From the NCBI GenBank assembly GCA_002470275.1, contig DKNY01000048.1, positions 943 to 49,610 of the forward strand: DNA of 48,668 bases, read 5' to 3'. The stretch comes from Gammaproteobacteria bacterium UBA7376 (GTDB lineage Bacteria; Pseudomonadota; Gammaproteobacteria; Pseudomonadales; Azotimanducaceae). Shown piece by piece: positions 1 through 8,510 of this stretch (positions are counted from its first letter, which is position 1; every line of letters starts with the position of its first letter). The position numbers were made by a program, and so were the translations under genes. The notes below the pieces were generated by a model. That model saw only the letters and a program-made list of their open reading frames with translations, searched no databases and was not told the origin of the DNA.

Positions 1-28
1 GGCGATTTTGCCTATTAGGGAGAGTAAA

Positions 29-2275
29 ATGAAAACGCTTTTGATGAGGTCGTTGCTTGCGGCTTTGGTCCTTCCATCGTCTGTTAGCGTCGTCGCGGCG
101 GACGAAGAGGGCATGGTGGAAGAAGTGATCGTGAGCGCGACCCGCCGGGATGTGCCGATTATGGATATTCCTCAGTCGATACAGGCCATTTCAAGTGAGA
201 CGCTTGAACTGCCTAGCTTTAACAATATGAACCAGGTGTTCAATCTGGTGCCGGGTGCAACGGGTTTTGTGGCCAAGTCCCCTCAGACGGAAGGCATTCA
301 AATGCGCGGTAGCGGTATCACGCAGTCTAGTGCCAGTGATGGTAGTTCGCCCGTAGGCTATTACGTGGACGACATCCCCTATATGGATATCAGCACGCCA
401 ATCCCACCGCCCATTGGCACCTTCGACCTCGCTAGCGTCGAAGTCATTCGGGGACCCCAGGGCACCTCTTACGGTCAGGACTCTGCAGGCGGCAGCATCA
501 TCATGCGGACATCGCCCGTAGACCTTGAGAACTTTGGCTACAAGGCGCGTTTGGGTGAAACCAGCGTTCGGGACGTTGAAGGTTTTGGGTATCAGGCCGG
601 GGGCGTCGTCAATGTACCCATCGTGAAGGATACTTTTGGCGTGCGAATGTCCTATCAGCGTGAGAAGGACACGGGCTTCGGCTCTGTTGATACGCGCCCT
701 GACATCGAGAATCCGCTTGAATATACGCGTGATTCCCTTCGGATCAAGGCGCTTTTTAATGTTGCAGAAAATCTCAGCCTTGAGGCGTCTCACTCGAGCT
801 GGGATACGACTTATGGGTTCCTTCCCGGTACCCAAGTTCAGGACACAAGCTCAGGAGACATGGTGCTCTACCCAGTCTCGACGGGCATGCTGTTAGAGCT
901 GTTCCCAGATGGAAACGTCGAAAACGAGTATGAAATCAGCTGGACAACGTTTAAGGCCGAATGGGCGCTCGACTTCGCAGATGTGACCTATTCGGTTGGA
1001 CACGTGGACACGCCGAAGAAAGAAACGAATTCTGAGTTCATTTTCGATCTTGGCTATGGCCCGCTTTTCAGCGGGGTTGTCTTCAACCAACCCGCTGAAT
1101 CAACAACCCAGGAATTGAGGGTTGTCTCTAACTCCGTAGGCAGCTTTCGATGGTTGGGTGGCGTTTCATTTATGGAGGCGGACAGCGATGCCAGAGGATG
1201 GACTCAAACCCCCGCCTTCTTCGTCAGTGAACAGGTCGCTGACCCAATTGAGTCAGAGTCCATGGCGCTATTCGGGGAAATCGAGTACGACCTAAACGAA
1301 CAATGGAGCGTGATGGGCGGTCTGCGTTATCACGATGAAGAGCGCACGAACTATTCCGAGTACGCGTTAGGATTCGCCGGTGAGCCCACCTTCGGACCCT
1401 TTTCAATGCCCTCACCTGATACCTCTGAAGACAGTGAGTTCAGCCATGTCAGCTACCGTGTTGGCGTGACCTGGACGCCAACGGAAGATGGTATGGTCTA
1501 CCTCACGCGGTCCACAGCTAACCGTGCGCCAATCATCCTGCCGCAGTCTTCTCGAATTGCGTTAGAGAATGCCAATGTTGTTCCTCCCGGTGATCCCGAT
1601 GCGTCTGAACTGGTGAACACCGAGTTGGGTACGAAGTGGATGACTTTGGATGATCGGCTCCAGCTAGAGTTGGTCTATGTTCATTCAGAGTGGAATGACC
1701 TTCCGGTTTGGGCTCAATTGAACATCCCACCGACACCGGTTTCGATTGCCATTGGCGGCACCGAAGCCGAGGTGGAAATTTGGGAACTTGCTCTGTATAT
1801 GCAGCTCTCAGAAACCCTGTCTATGAGCTATGCCGGTGCCTATACCGATTCTGAGATAACGGGCATACCCGATGATGCAAGCGTAACCGGATACCCAGCT
1901 GCTCTACAGGTCGGCGGGGAGCTCTTTAACTACTCGCCCGTGACACACAACATTGGTCTGAACTATGACAGAGAGCTGGATAACGGTTGGGGCATTTTTG
2001 CCGCATTGAACTACACCACGCGCGACGCACCGGACGGCGTGAACATCTTTGACCTCTCGGCAACGGAATATGTGCCGGCGGACTCAGATTATACCAATGC
2101 CTCCGTGAACGTTGGCGCGCGTAATGGTCCCTGGACCTTCACGCTGTCCGTAAACAACGCAACGAACCACGACGGTATGTACCTGCCTGGATCGCAAGAC
2201 GCGGTCGGGGGCGTTGTGTCCCTGATTCAGCAGCCTAGAAGCATGACGCTGCAGGTGACTTACGACCAGATGTAG
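29..2275 (+). CDS. TonB-dependent outer-membrane receptor
   Basis: This is an outer-membrane beta-barrel receptor that imports a large or scarce ligand using TonB energy. An N-terminal signal peptide (Leu/Ala-rich, ending near VVAADEE) is followed by a TonB box reading EEVIVSATRR and a plug domain with the conserved RGPQGTSYGQDSAGG stretch near residue 145. The rest is alternating beta-strand sequence ending in an aromatic-poor last strand (LQVTYDQM). The ATG at 29 is preferred over an upstream in-frame TTG at 8 because AGGGAG lies 7 bases before it. At about 748 residues it is typical of the iron-complex-type receptor class. The ligand cannot be read from sequence; the sulfatase, symporter and PQQ enzyme downstream on either strand suggest an organic substrate rather than a siderophore. 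That last point is inference. Confidence 0.93.
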   Translation: MKTLLMRSLLAALVLPSSVSVVAADEEGMVEEVIVSATRRDVPIMDIPQSIQAISSETLELPSFNNMNQVFNLVPGATGFVAKSPQTEGIQMRGSGITQSSASDGSSPVGYYVDDIPYMDISTPIPPPIGTFDLASVEVIRGPQGTSYGQDSAGGSIIMRTSPVDLENFGYKARLGETSVRDVEGFGYQAGGVVNVPIVKDTFGVRMSYQREKDTGFGSVDTRPDIENPLEYTRDSLRIKALFNVAENLSLEASHSSWDTTYGFLPGTQVQDTSSGDMVLYPVSTGMLLELFPDGNVENEYEISWTTFKAEWALDFADVTYSVGHVDTPKKETNSEFIFDLGYGPLFSGVVFNQPAESTTQELRVVSNSVGSFRWLGGVSFMEADSDARGWTQTPAFFVSEQVADPIESESMALFGEIEYDLNEQWSVMGGLRYHDEERTNYSEYALGFAGEPTFGPFSMPSPDTSEDSEFSHVSYRVGVTWTPTEDGMVYLTRSTANRAPIILPQSSRIALENANVVPPGDPDASELVNTELGTKWMTLDDRLQLELVYVHSEWNDLPVWAQLNIPPTPVSIAIGGTEAEVEIWELALYMQLSETLSMSYAGAYTDSEITGIPDDASVTGYPAALQVGGELFNYSPVTHNIGLNYDRELDNGWGIFAALNYTTRDAPDGVNIFDLSATEYVPADSDYTNASVNVGARNGPWTFTLSVNNATNHDGMYLPGSQDAVGGVVSLIQQPRSMTLQVTYDQM

Positions 2276-2300
2276 GCGGCGCCTTAAGGACGCTTAAAAA

Positions 2301-2338
2301 GTTCCACAGCACCTCATGGCTTGAGGTGCCGTGGACTT
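2301..2338 (-). terminator. Hairpin, probable intrinsic terminator reading leftwards
   Basis: Positions 2303-2316 and 2322-2335 form a 14-bp stem with a single A/C mismatch and a five-base loop. On the minus strand the stem is followed by five T residues (plus-strand A run at 2296-2300), as expected for an intrinsic terminator of the frameshifted minus-strand gene at 2351-2645. On the plus strand it follows the receptor stop by about 25 bases but has no T run, so it could only be a weak or bidirectional terminator for that gene. Confidence 0.6.
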
Positions 2339-2350
2339 CATCAGCCCGCC

Positions 2351-2645
2351 TTACCTTCCTTTTTCTAATCGATACTGCTCGATCGGAGCTGCCCGCACAG
2401 CCGTCATAGGCGAAGCAAGGAGTATCCGTTCGCTCAGGGATGGATACCTCAGAGCACCGAGACTTAGACTGCCGGGAGTCGATTTACCCTAGGAACTCCA
2501 GAAGGGGCCCCGCGACCTTGCAGGCGTTCCGATGCCGCTTCCGATCAACCGCGATAATGCTGTCTTCGGCCCCGTGAAAAAGGCGGTATTCGCGCACCGT
2601 CTGGTCTTCGGCCATCTCAATCATGGATAGGGTGCCCGCACTCAT
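2351..2645 (-). pseudogene. Frameshifted small gene of about 97 codons, unknown family
   Basis: Two abutting open segments in different minus-strand frames look coding. The first starts at ATG 2645, carries a charged stretch including VREYRLFHGAED and DRKRHRNACKVAG, and stops at 2484. The second, read one base further on, contains LRYPSLSERILLAS and ends with APIEQYRLEKGR and TAA at 2351-2353. Removing one G from the GGG at 2487-2489 joins them into one reading frame of about 97 residues with a normal amino-acid mix, immediately before a hairpin terminator. I do not recognise the family. The first half could also be read as a free-standing 53-residue ORF. Either the gene is inactivated by a one-base insertion or the base is an assembly error. 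No good ribosome binding site is seen; AGGGA lies 12 bases from the ATG. Confidence 0.5.
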
Positions 2646-2800
2646 GGGTCACATGGTCCCTAAGAACAAGGCCAGTAGAGGCATGGACACTTTTCTGGGT
2701 GAACGTTATCGACCCAGCCTTTAAACTAGCCCCGTTTTTCGGTACATCATAACTGTGGAAAAGAGATGTGCCTAAAAGGGGTGACCGGAGGATGCGATTC

Positions 2801-4423
2801 ATGGGGCAGGGAGTTATGTTTGGGGTGGTGCTGATTGGCATCGGATCTGTGCTCACTGGCCAAGTTGTCACTGCAGAACACGCTCCCGCGAGCACGCCGC
2901 AAAACGTGCTCTGGATTTCTATAGATGATCAGTCGCCTTGGTATGGCACTTACGGCGATAACACCGTGGCGACCCCGAATATTGACCAGTTGGCTGCAGA
3001 GGGCGTGGTGTTCGAGCGTGCCTATGCGCCGACGCCAGTCTGCAGCCCGAGTCGTTCGGCCATGATCACCGGCAGCTACAGCATACGCCTGGGCACCCAT
3101 GACCATCGATCGGGCCGCGTGCCCAGCTATCAGATTGAATTACCCGAATGGGTGCAGACGCTGCCGGAACTGTTCCGCGCAGCGGGTTTCGAAACCTACA
3201 ATTCGGATAAAGACGACTTTAACTTCAGTTACGAAAGGAGCGACCTTTACTCCTTGGGCAATCCAAATCCCGCCTCCGTCATGCAGGGTAAAACTAAGGA
3301 GGCCATGGCTCTTGCGACTAAGAGGGAGACCGTTGCCAAGAAGAGTGTGGCTGTTGCCGTGAAGGAGGGCATCGGCGACGCGAGGGCAGAGGAAACGACT
3401 ACCCTGGACAGCGGCCAAAAGGGGTGGAAGGGCGTTAGCGGGGGTGGCGACTGGCGTGATGTGCCTGAAGGCGCGTCCTTCTTCGGCCAGATGTCCATCG
3501 CGGGCGGTAAGCGTGTTCGTGACATCGCGTCAGAACTTGAGGTGCTTGGCCTCGCTTCGGTTTCGCCCAAAGCGGTGCGGGTGCCCGCTCAGTACCCGGA
3601 TATCCCCCAGGTACGTCAGCATGTGGCGAATCACTACAGCAGTATTCTGCGTACAGATCATCAGGTCGGGCAGGTCGTGGCTCGCCTCAAGGCTGATGGG
3701 CTTTGGCACCAGACGGTGATCTTTCTCTATTCGGATCATGGCTCTGACCTGCCCCGCAGCAAGGAGTTTTGCTATGCGGAGGGGCTGCATGTCCCGCTTA
3801 TCGTTGTGGCGCCCGGGCGGCCTGAAGTGGTGCCCGGAACGAGGCGGTCCGATCTGGTGAACTTGATGGATATCGCGGCCACCTCCCTAGCCCTGGCCGG
3901 GTTGGATGTGCCCGACACAATGGATGCCCGGAATCTTTTCGCTCCGGACTATGCGCGCTCGGTTGTTTTTTCCTCGGCAGATCGCATGTCAAATGTGCTG
4001 GATCGGGTCCGCTCCGTGATGGGGGATAGATACCACTACATTCGTAACTTCTATACGGACAGGCCGCTGATGAATTGGGGGCATCGGGAAATGATAGCCC
4101 TGGCTGATCCGGAGGCCAGCAGTTTTTTAATGATTCGACGTCTTGCGGAAGCCGGTCGGCTGACTCCTGCTCAGGCGGCCCCCTATGGCGCTCGGGCTGC
4201 TGAAGAACTCTACGATTTGATGAGCGATCCGGACGAAGTGGTCAACTTGGCAGATGATCCGGCCTACCGAGCCATCCTCGAAGAGAAACGGGAACAACTG
4301 GACGTTTGGGTGCAAGCTACTGATGACAAGGGGCAATACCCGCGCTCGGCTGCCGCCCTGCAGGAAATAACGGGTCGCTTCCCCAAGGCTTGGCTACGCA
4401 GCCCTGAATTCAGTCGCGAATAA
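2801..4423 (+). CDS. Periplasmic S1-family sulfatase
   Basis: This enzyme hydrolyses sulfate esters or N-sulfates. A hydrophobic N-terminal signal (MGQGVMFGVVLIGIGSVLTG) is followed by the metal-binding start ISIDDQ and the sulfatase signature C-S-P-S-R with Cys81, which must be converted to formylglycine by a maturase not present in this window. Further on, YSDHGSD and an EGLHVPLIV stretch match the second metal site and substrate region of formylglycine sulfatases, with most likeness to the heparan N-sulfatase-like branch. GGAGG at 2787-2791 sits 9 bases before ATG 2801; an earlier ATG at 2792 and GTG at 2768 are in frame. A Lys/Ala-rich stretch of about 60 residues (roughly 165-225) interrupts the core where relatives go straight from the NF motif to the WRxxP region. 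Substrate unknown. Confidence 0.88.
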   Translation: MGQGVMFGVVLIGIGSVLTGQVVTAEHAPASTPQNVLWISIDDQSPWYGTYGDNTVATPNIDQLAAEGVVFERAYAPTPVCSPSRSAMITGSYSIRLGTHDHRSGRVPSYQIELPEWVQTLPELFRAAGFETYNSDKDDFNFSYERSDLYSLGNPNPASVMQGKTKEAMALATKRETVAKKSVAVAVKEGIGDARAEETTTLDSGQKGWKGVSGGGDWRDVPEGASFFGQMSIAGGKRVRDIASELEVLGLASVSPKAVRVPAQYPDIPQVRQHVANHYSSILRTDHQVGQVVARLKADGLWHQTVIFLYSDHGSDLPRSKEFCYAEGLHVPLIVVAPGRPEVVPGTRRSDLVNLMDIAATSLALAGLDVPDTMDARNLFAPDYARSVVFSSADRMSNVLDRVRSVMGDRYHYIRNFYTDRPLMNWGHREMIALADPEASSFLMIRRLAEAGRLTPAQAAPYGARAAEELYDLMSDPDEVVNLADDPAYRAILEEKREQLDVWVQATDDKGQYPRSAAALQEITGRFPKAWLRSPEFSRE

Positions 4424-4602
4424 GTCCCTGGGCTGGTTCTGCGGTCCCGCGCCTGTGTCAGCGGCATTTCCTGAGCGGCGACTCGGGGAGTGCGCCAGAC
4501 TATTCCGACCCACCTCCACCCAATGAGTCCCCGCCCCAGGAGCCCTCGCCCGAGTCGTCCGACATCAACGGATTGATCATTGTGTTCGACGCCCTCAACT
4601 AG
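4408..4602 (+). pseudogene. Orphan C-terminal fragment, Pro/Glu/Ser-rich
   Basis: After an in-frame TGA at 4405 this frame stays open to TAG at 4600-4602 with no usable start codon. Its last 40 or so codons look like real protein: a Gly/Ser linker, a Pro/Glu/Ser-rich tract from 4501 (DPPPPNESPPQEPSPES) and a hydrophobic ending NGLIIVFDALN. The stop overlaps the stop of the convergent transporter (4599-4601). I read it as the tail of a deleted gene left between the sulfatase and the transporter. It might instead be chance in GC-rich DNA; the biased composition does not decide. Confidence 0.3.
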
Positions 4603-6059
4603 GAGCCTCGGGTCTCGTTACGCTCTTTCAGGGTCTGCAAAATCTCGTCGTGTCGGGCTTTATCAATGGCATAGAAAGACATCGCATAGGCCGCAATTAA
4701 ATAAATGATTAGGAACAAGGGACCGTTAAGAAACAGCAATCCGTCTACGGTAAAGGGCTCGAGCATGCCCATTTCGGCATTGTCTGGGAATCGAATAATA
4801 TCCAGAGCAACGCCCGCAATAAAGGCGCCGATGCCGTTGGTGGTTTTCAGTGCGAAGCTTCTGACTGCGAAGATGGCTCCCTCAGCCCTATCGCCTGATC
4901 TCATATCATGCTCATCAGCGCAATCAGCAAGTTGAGAATCAAGGGTAATGGTTGCCATGGGGAAGATCAGGTATCCAATCGCCAATGGCACAAATAAACC
5001 AATCAGTACCCAGGGCGAATCATTGCCGGGAAATAGTCCCAGCATGCTCAAGTTATGTGGCAAGGAGAGGAAAACGGCGGTGATCACGACCGCAGCGATG
5101 ACTATATTTTTTTTCTCAAAGCGCGTGCCGACGTAGGCCAGGAGCGGCAAAGCAACAAGGATGCCCGGGGTTTTCGCCACCGATGCCCAAAATAGCTGCT
5201 GGGTAGTCAGCTCGAATACATAGAGGTATGCGTAGTTAGCAACGATACCGATGATGCCGATGCTGATGTAAATAGTTAGGATGGAGATGCAGGCGGCGAG
5301 ATAAGAACGGCTGCTGAGCAAAACACCTAGGCCGCGCAGATACACTCGTAGCTCGAAGCTTTTTTTGTTGCTGATCTGGTGTAGATGAGGAATTTGATCC
5401 AGGGTGCCCAGGGTGCACAGCAGCACAGAAAAGATGATGGTAGCGCAACCCGCAACCGCTAGGATGAAGTATGCGGCCTCGTTTAACAGCCCGTTCTCGA
5501 ACTGCTCGTTTGAAGGAAAAATGAGCATGGTGACGACACCCACCACCGTGATGGTCAGGATCCCCTGAGCCACCGCATTGTAGGCGAAGATCAGGGTGCG
5601 ACCTTCGTAGTCTTGGGTTAGCTCCGCGCCTAACGCATCGTGTGGGATGAGATACAGGGTTTGCCCAATTCGCAGGAGCACCAAGAAAGTGGTGAGCCAC
5701 AGAAAGTAACCGAATTCGCTTAGATCAGCGGGTGGTTGGTAAAGCAGGTAGAAGCCTATGGCGATGGGCAATATGGACGCGAGCATCAAGGGGTGGCGTC
5801 GGCCCCAGCGCGACTTGAAATTGTCAGAGAAAGCGCCAACCAGCGGGTCGGTGACTGCATCAGAGATGCTCGCGATCAAAAAAGCGGTGCCGGCCAACGT
5901 GCCCGAAACACCCAGCAGCTGGTTATAAAACAGCATTGTCGTTAGACCGCCTGCCGTGACTGCGGCTTCTTGCAGAGTGCCCGAGGCAAACAGCAATTTA
6001 GTTCGCACGGATACTTTGCGGTGACCTTCTGGTGTCAGAGATTCGGTGGTAGCTTCCAT
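4599..6059 (-). CDS. GPH-type (MelB-like) MFS cation symporter
   Basis: This is an inner-membrane transporter of about 12 membrane segments in the glycoside-pentoside-hexuronide:cation symporter family, expected to bring a sugar-like or other organic solute into the cytoplasm. The family hallmark is the segment near residues 47-72, where a DAVTDPLVGAFSD motif is followed by RWGRRHPLM; a second loop with DAGxE-like DALGAELTQDYEGR sits near 145. The start is ATG 6059 with GGGCGGGA upstream. It faces away from the PQQ dehydrogenase across a 286-bp gap that should hold both promoters. Placement beside a sulfatase and TonB receptor suggests uptake of the product released from a sulfated compound, which is inference. 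Confidence 0.9.
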   Translation of the reverse strand: MEATTESLTPEGHRKVSVRTKLLFASGTLQEAAVTAGGLTTMLFYNQLLGVSGTLAGTAFLIASISDAVTDPLVGAFSDNFKSRWGRRHPLMLASILPIAIGFYLLYQPPADLSEFGYFLWLTTFLVLLRIGQTLYLIPHDALGAELTQDYEGRTLIFAYNAVAQGILTITVVGVVTMLIFPSNEQFENGLLNEAAYFILAVAGCATIIFSVLLCTLGTLDQIPHLHQISNKKSFELRVYLRGLGVLLSSRSYLAACISILTIYISIGIIGIVANYAYLYVFELTTQQLFWASVAKTPGILVALPLLAYVGTRFEKKNIVIAAVVITAVFLSLPHNLSMLGLFPGNDSPWVLIGLFVPLAIGYLIFPMATITLDSQLADCADEHDMRSGDRAEGAIFAVRSFALKTTNGIGAFIAGVALDIIRFPDNAEMGMLEPFTVDGLLFLNGPLFLIIYLIAAYAMSFYAIDKARHDEILQTLKERNETRGS

Positions 6060-6104
6060 TGAGTATCCCGCCCTCGTGCTGCTTTTTGCTGGTTCTTGGC
6101 CTTT

Positions 6105-6120
6105 GGGGAAGCGCTTTAAA
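6105..6120. promoter_or_regulatory. Possible LacI-family operator
   Basis: The perfect 8-bp palindrome AAGCGCTT at 6109-6116, with central CG and flanking A/T, resembles LacI/GalR-family operators. It lies about 50 bases upstream of the GPH symporter start. No LacI-type regulator is encoded in the window. Nothing else stands out in the 286-bp gap 6060-6345 apart from AT-rich stretches that could be promoters. Confidence 0.25.
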
Positions 6121-6345
6121 ACGAGGCTCTCAGCCTGACTGATGATTAACGATTCCCCCGCGACCTACTGTCGACGCGAACCTGGGCACATTCAACCTCT
6201 AGCACCATGATAACCACCCAAAATCAATTTCCCACTTCGGTCATAAGGTGACCCTGGCTCGGTCTGCGTGCGCAATGATAAACAGCACTGTTAAAATATT
6301 GGCGTCCGGTTCCGTGGCGCAATAGGTTAAGTAGGGAGGTCGGTT

Positions 6346-8373
6346 GTGGAGACCATAAATCGCGTTAGCAGACGGTGTTTGTTCTTGGGGGTTATCTTCC
6401 TAGCCTTTGGGTGTGCCAATGATCTGGCTGCATTCCGTGTAGCGGACAATGCACCCGGTCAGCCACGGGAAACGTCGATCTGGGCCAGCCACACGGGGAC
6501 TGATAGCGCGCGTTTTTCTAAGCTTGAGCAGATCACCCCTACCAACGTTAAGAACCTAAAGCCGGCTTGGGTCTTTCAGACGGGTGATGTGGCTGATTTT
6601 TTTCAGGTCACCCCGATCATATCCGAGGGTAGGCTGATTCTGTGCACCCCCCACAACAACGTGCTTGCTCTAGACCCTTTGACCGGGGCCAAACTCTGGG
6701 CGTTCGATGCCCAGGTGCCGATCGTTCCCTACCCCAACAAAGCCAACTGCCGTGGCCTGGCTCAGTGGCAGGCAGTGCCCGAGTTCGGTGGCGAGGCTAC
6801 CAAGGCCTGCGATAGCCGTCTCTTTATGGCCACCAATACCGGCCAGCTGCTCGCGCTGGACCCGGAAAGCGGTGCCCTTTGCCGTGATTTCGGTGATAAA
6901 GGAAAGGTTGACCTGCTGGCAGGGGTGGGCGATCTGCTCTGGCAGCAGGAGTATCAGGTGACCTCCCCGCCAGCGGTAGTTGGCGATGTGGTGGTGGTGG
7001 GGTCCGCCGTGGCAGATAACGTGCGAACCAATGCGCCCAGCGGCGTGGTGCGAGGCTTTGATGCGCGTAGCGGTGCCTTGGTCTGGGCCTTCGATCTCGC
7101 ACCGCCAGATTTCGATTACGAGCGGGGCCCAGTGAGCGATGCGGGCTATGCTCTGGGTACGCCCAACGTCTGGGCGGGTATGGCCGTTGACGAAGAGCGG
7201 GATATGGTTTTTCTGCCTACGGGTAACCCATCGCCTGACTATTATCGGGGCGGCGAGCTGGATATGGCCTATTACGGCTCTGCCGTTCTTGCGCTGCGCG
7301 GTTCAACGGGGGAACTGCTCTGGCGCTTTAAAGTGGTGAACCGAGATTTTTGGGATTTTGATGTCCCGTCAATCCCTTCTCTTGCGGAGATAACAATCGG
7401 GGGTTCGGTGGTTCCCGCACTTATTCAAAGCACGAAGATGGGCTTTGTCTTCGTCCTGCATCGGGAAACCGGGGTTCCACTGCATCCTGTGGAGCAGCGG
7501 CCCGTGCCTCGCTACGGCCCTCTGGCAGCACAGCTTGCACCGACCCAACCCTTTCCTCCCGAAGCCTTTCGCGTTTCTCGGACATACGAGGCCGGGGCCT
7601 CTCCCTTGGGTCTGTGCAACGGCGTCGAGGCCGACGCTCAAATTGGAGAGATTTACACGCCAATTACCGAGCAGTGGACCATTGGGTTGCCCAGCATCGC
7701 CGGCGCTACCAATTGGGGCGGAATCGCCGTAGATGCGTCGCGGTCGTTGATTGCGCTGCATGCTAATCATGTCGCTTTCACCACTCGCCTGCTCGAGACT
7801 GAGGGTGCCCAGGAACACTTCGATACGCTGGTGCAGCCAGGGCGCGAGGGGGAGGAGTACAAGGCTGCCTTGGCGGCGATAAGGGCATATTTTGAGCTGC
7901 CGCCTGAGGCTAACGTTGGCCTGAATTTGGGGCAGGACTATGCGATGGCACGCCATCAGCTGATGGACCCCTTGCTGGGTATTTGGCCCTGTGCGGGGCC
8001 GCCCTTCGGTGAAGTCATGGTGATCGATGCTAACGCCGGCGAGGTGCTGTGGCGCCGTCCTCATGGCAGCGTTTTCGGGTCACAGAGCCTGGGCCTGCCG
8101 CAAGTGGGCGGACCCTTGCTCACTGAGACCGGAGTGCTCTTTCTTGGCGCCGCTATGGACCCGACGCTGTATGCCTACGATTTGACCAACGGTGAGATCA
8201 TTTGGCGGCACGGATTGCCCAAACCGGCTAACGCGAGCCCCATGAGCTATCGGGTGATCGATGAGCAGGGCCGGCATCGCCAGATGGTGGTGGTCGCCGC
8301 CGGGGGCGATACGCGGCTGCCATTTGGCGGGTCTGGAGATTACCTGGTGGCCTTCAGCCTACCGGTGCCCTGA
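6346..8373 (+). CDS. PQQ-dependent dehydrogenase, lipoprotein, glucose-dehydrogenase-like
   Basis: This is a quinoprotein that oxidises an alcohol, aldose or similar substrate in the periplasm and passes electrons to the respiratory chain. The N-terminus carries a signal and lipobox (LAFGC, lipidated Cys23), so it should be membrane-tethered rather than soluble. The body is an eight-bladed propeller with repeated W-motifs (ALDPLTGAKLWAFD, ALDPESG, GFDARSGALVWAFD, YAYDLTNGEIIW). FQVTPI, CTPHNNV, TSPPAVVGDVVVVG, GTPNVWAG and WDFDVPSIP match the membrane glucose dehydrogenase (Gcd) propeller, without the Gcd membrane domain. The start is GTG 6346 with GGGAGG 6 bases upstream. Electron acceptor and substrate are unknown; no pqq biosynthesis genes are in the window. 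Confidence 0.9.
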   Translation: METINRVSRRCLFLGVIFLAFGCANDLAAFRVADNAPGQPRETSIWASHTGTDSARFSKLEQITPTNVKNLKPAWVFQTGDVADFFQVTPIISEGRLILCTPHNNVLALDPLTGAKLWAFDAQVPIVPYPNKANCRGLAQWQAVPEFGGEATKACDSRLFMATNTGQLLALDPESGALCRDFGDKGKVDLLAGVGDLLWQQEYQVTSPPAVVGDVVVVGSAVADNVRTNAPSGVVRGFDARSGALVWAFDLAPPDFDYERGPVSDAGYALGTPNVWAGMAVDEERDMVFLPTGNPSPDYYRGGELDMAYYGSAVLALRGSTGELLWRFKVVNRDFWDFDVPSIPSLAEITIGGSVVPALIQSTKMGFVFVLHRETGVPLHPVEQRPVPRYGPLAAQLAPTQPFPPEAFRVSRTYEAGASPLGLCNGVEADAQIGEIYTPITEQWTIGLPSIAGATNWGGIAVDASRSLIALHANHVAFTTRLLETEGAQEHFDTLVQPGREGEEYKAALAAIRAYFELPPEANVGLNLGQDYAMARHQLMDPLLGIWPCAGPPFGEVMVIDANAGEVLWRRPHGSVFGSQSLGLPQVGGPLLTETGVLFLGAAMDPTLYAYDLTNGEIIWRHGLPKPANASPMSYRVIDEQGRHRQMVVVAAGGDTRLPFGGSGDYLVAFSLPVP

Positions 8374-8510
8374 TCCACATTTCGTCTGGCGCCTGCCCGC
8401 TGCGGCGGCTGGATGATGCAGTAAGAGTGTGATCCGCGCACGCCCTAGATTTCACGTTTCCAAGGCAGAGGAGCAGCTAGCCTGATGAAAAGAGTGGAGG
8501 GCTCTTCTCT

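Noticed and set aside
191..835. Minus-strand frame of 214 codons
   Set aside because: Antisense shadow of the first TonB receptor with no recognisable domain.
7369..8064. Long minus-strand frame of 231 codons
   Set aside because: It lies wholly inside the PQQ dehydrogenase gene and its translation is Arg/His/Gln-rich without motifs; the plus-strand gene is certain.
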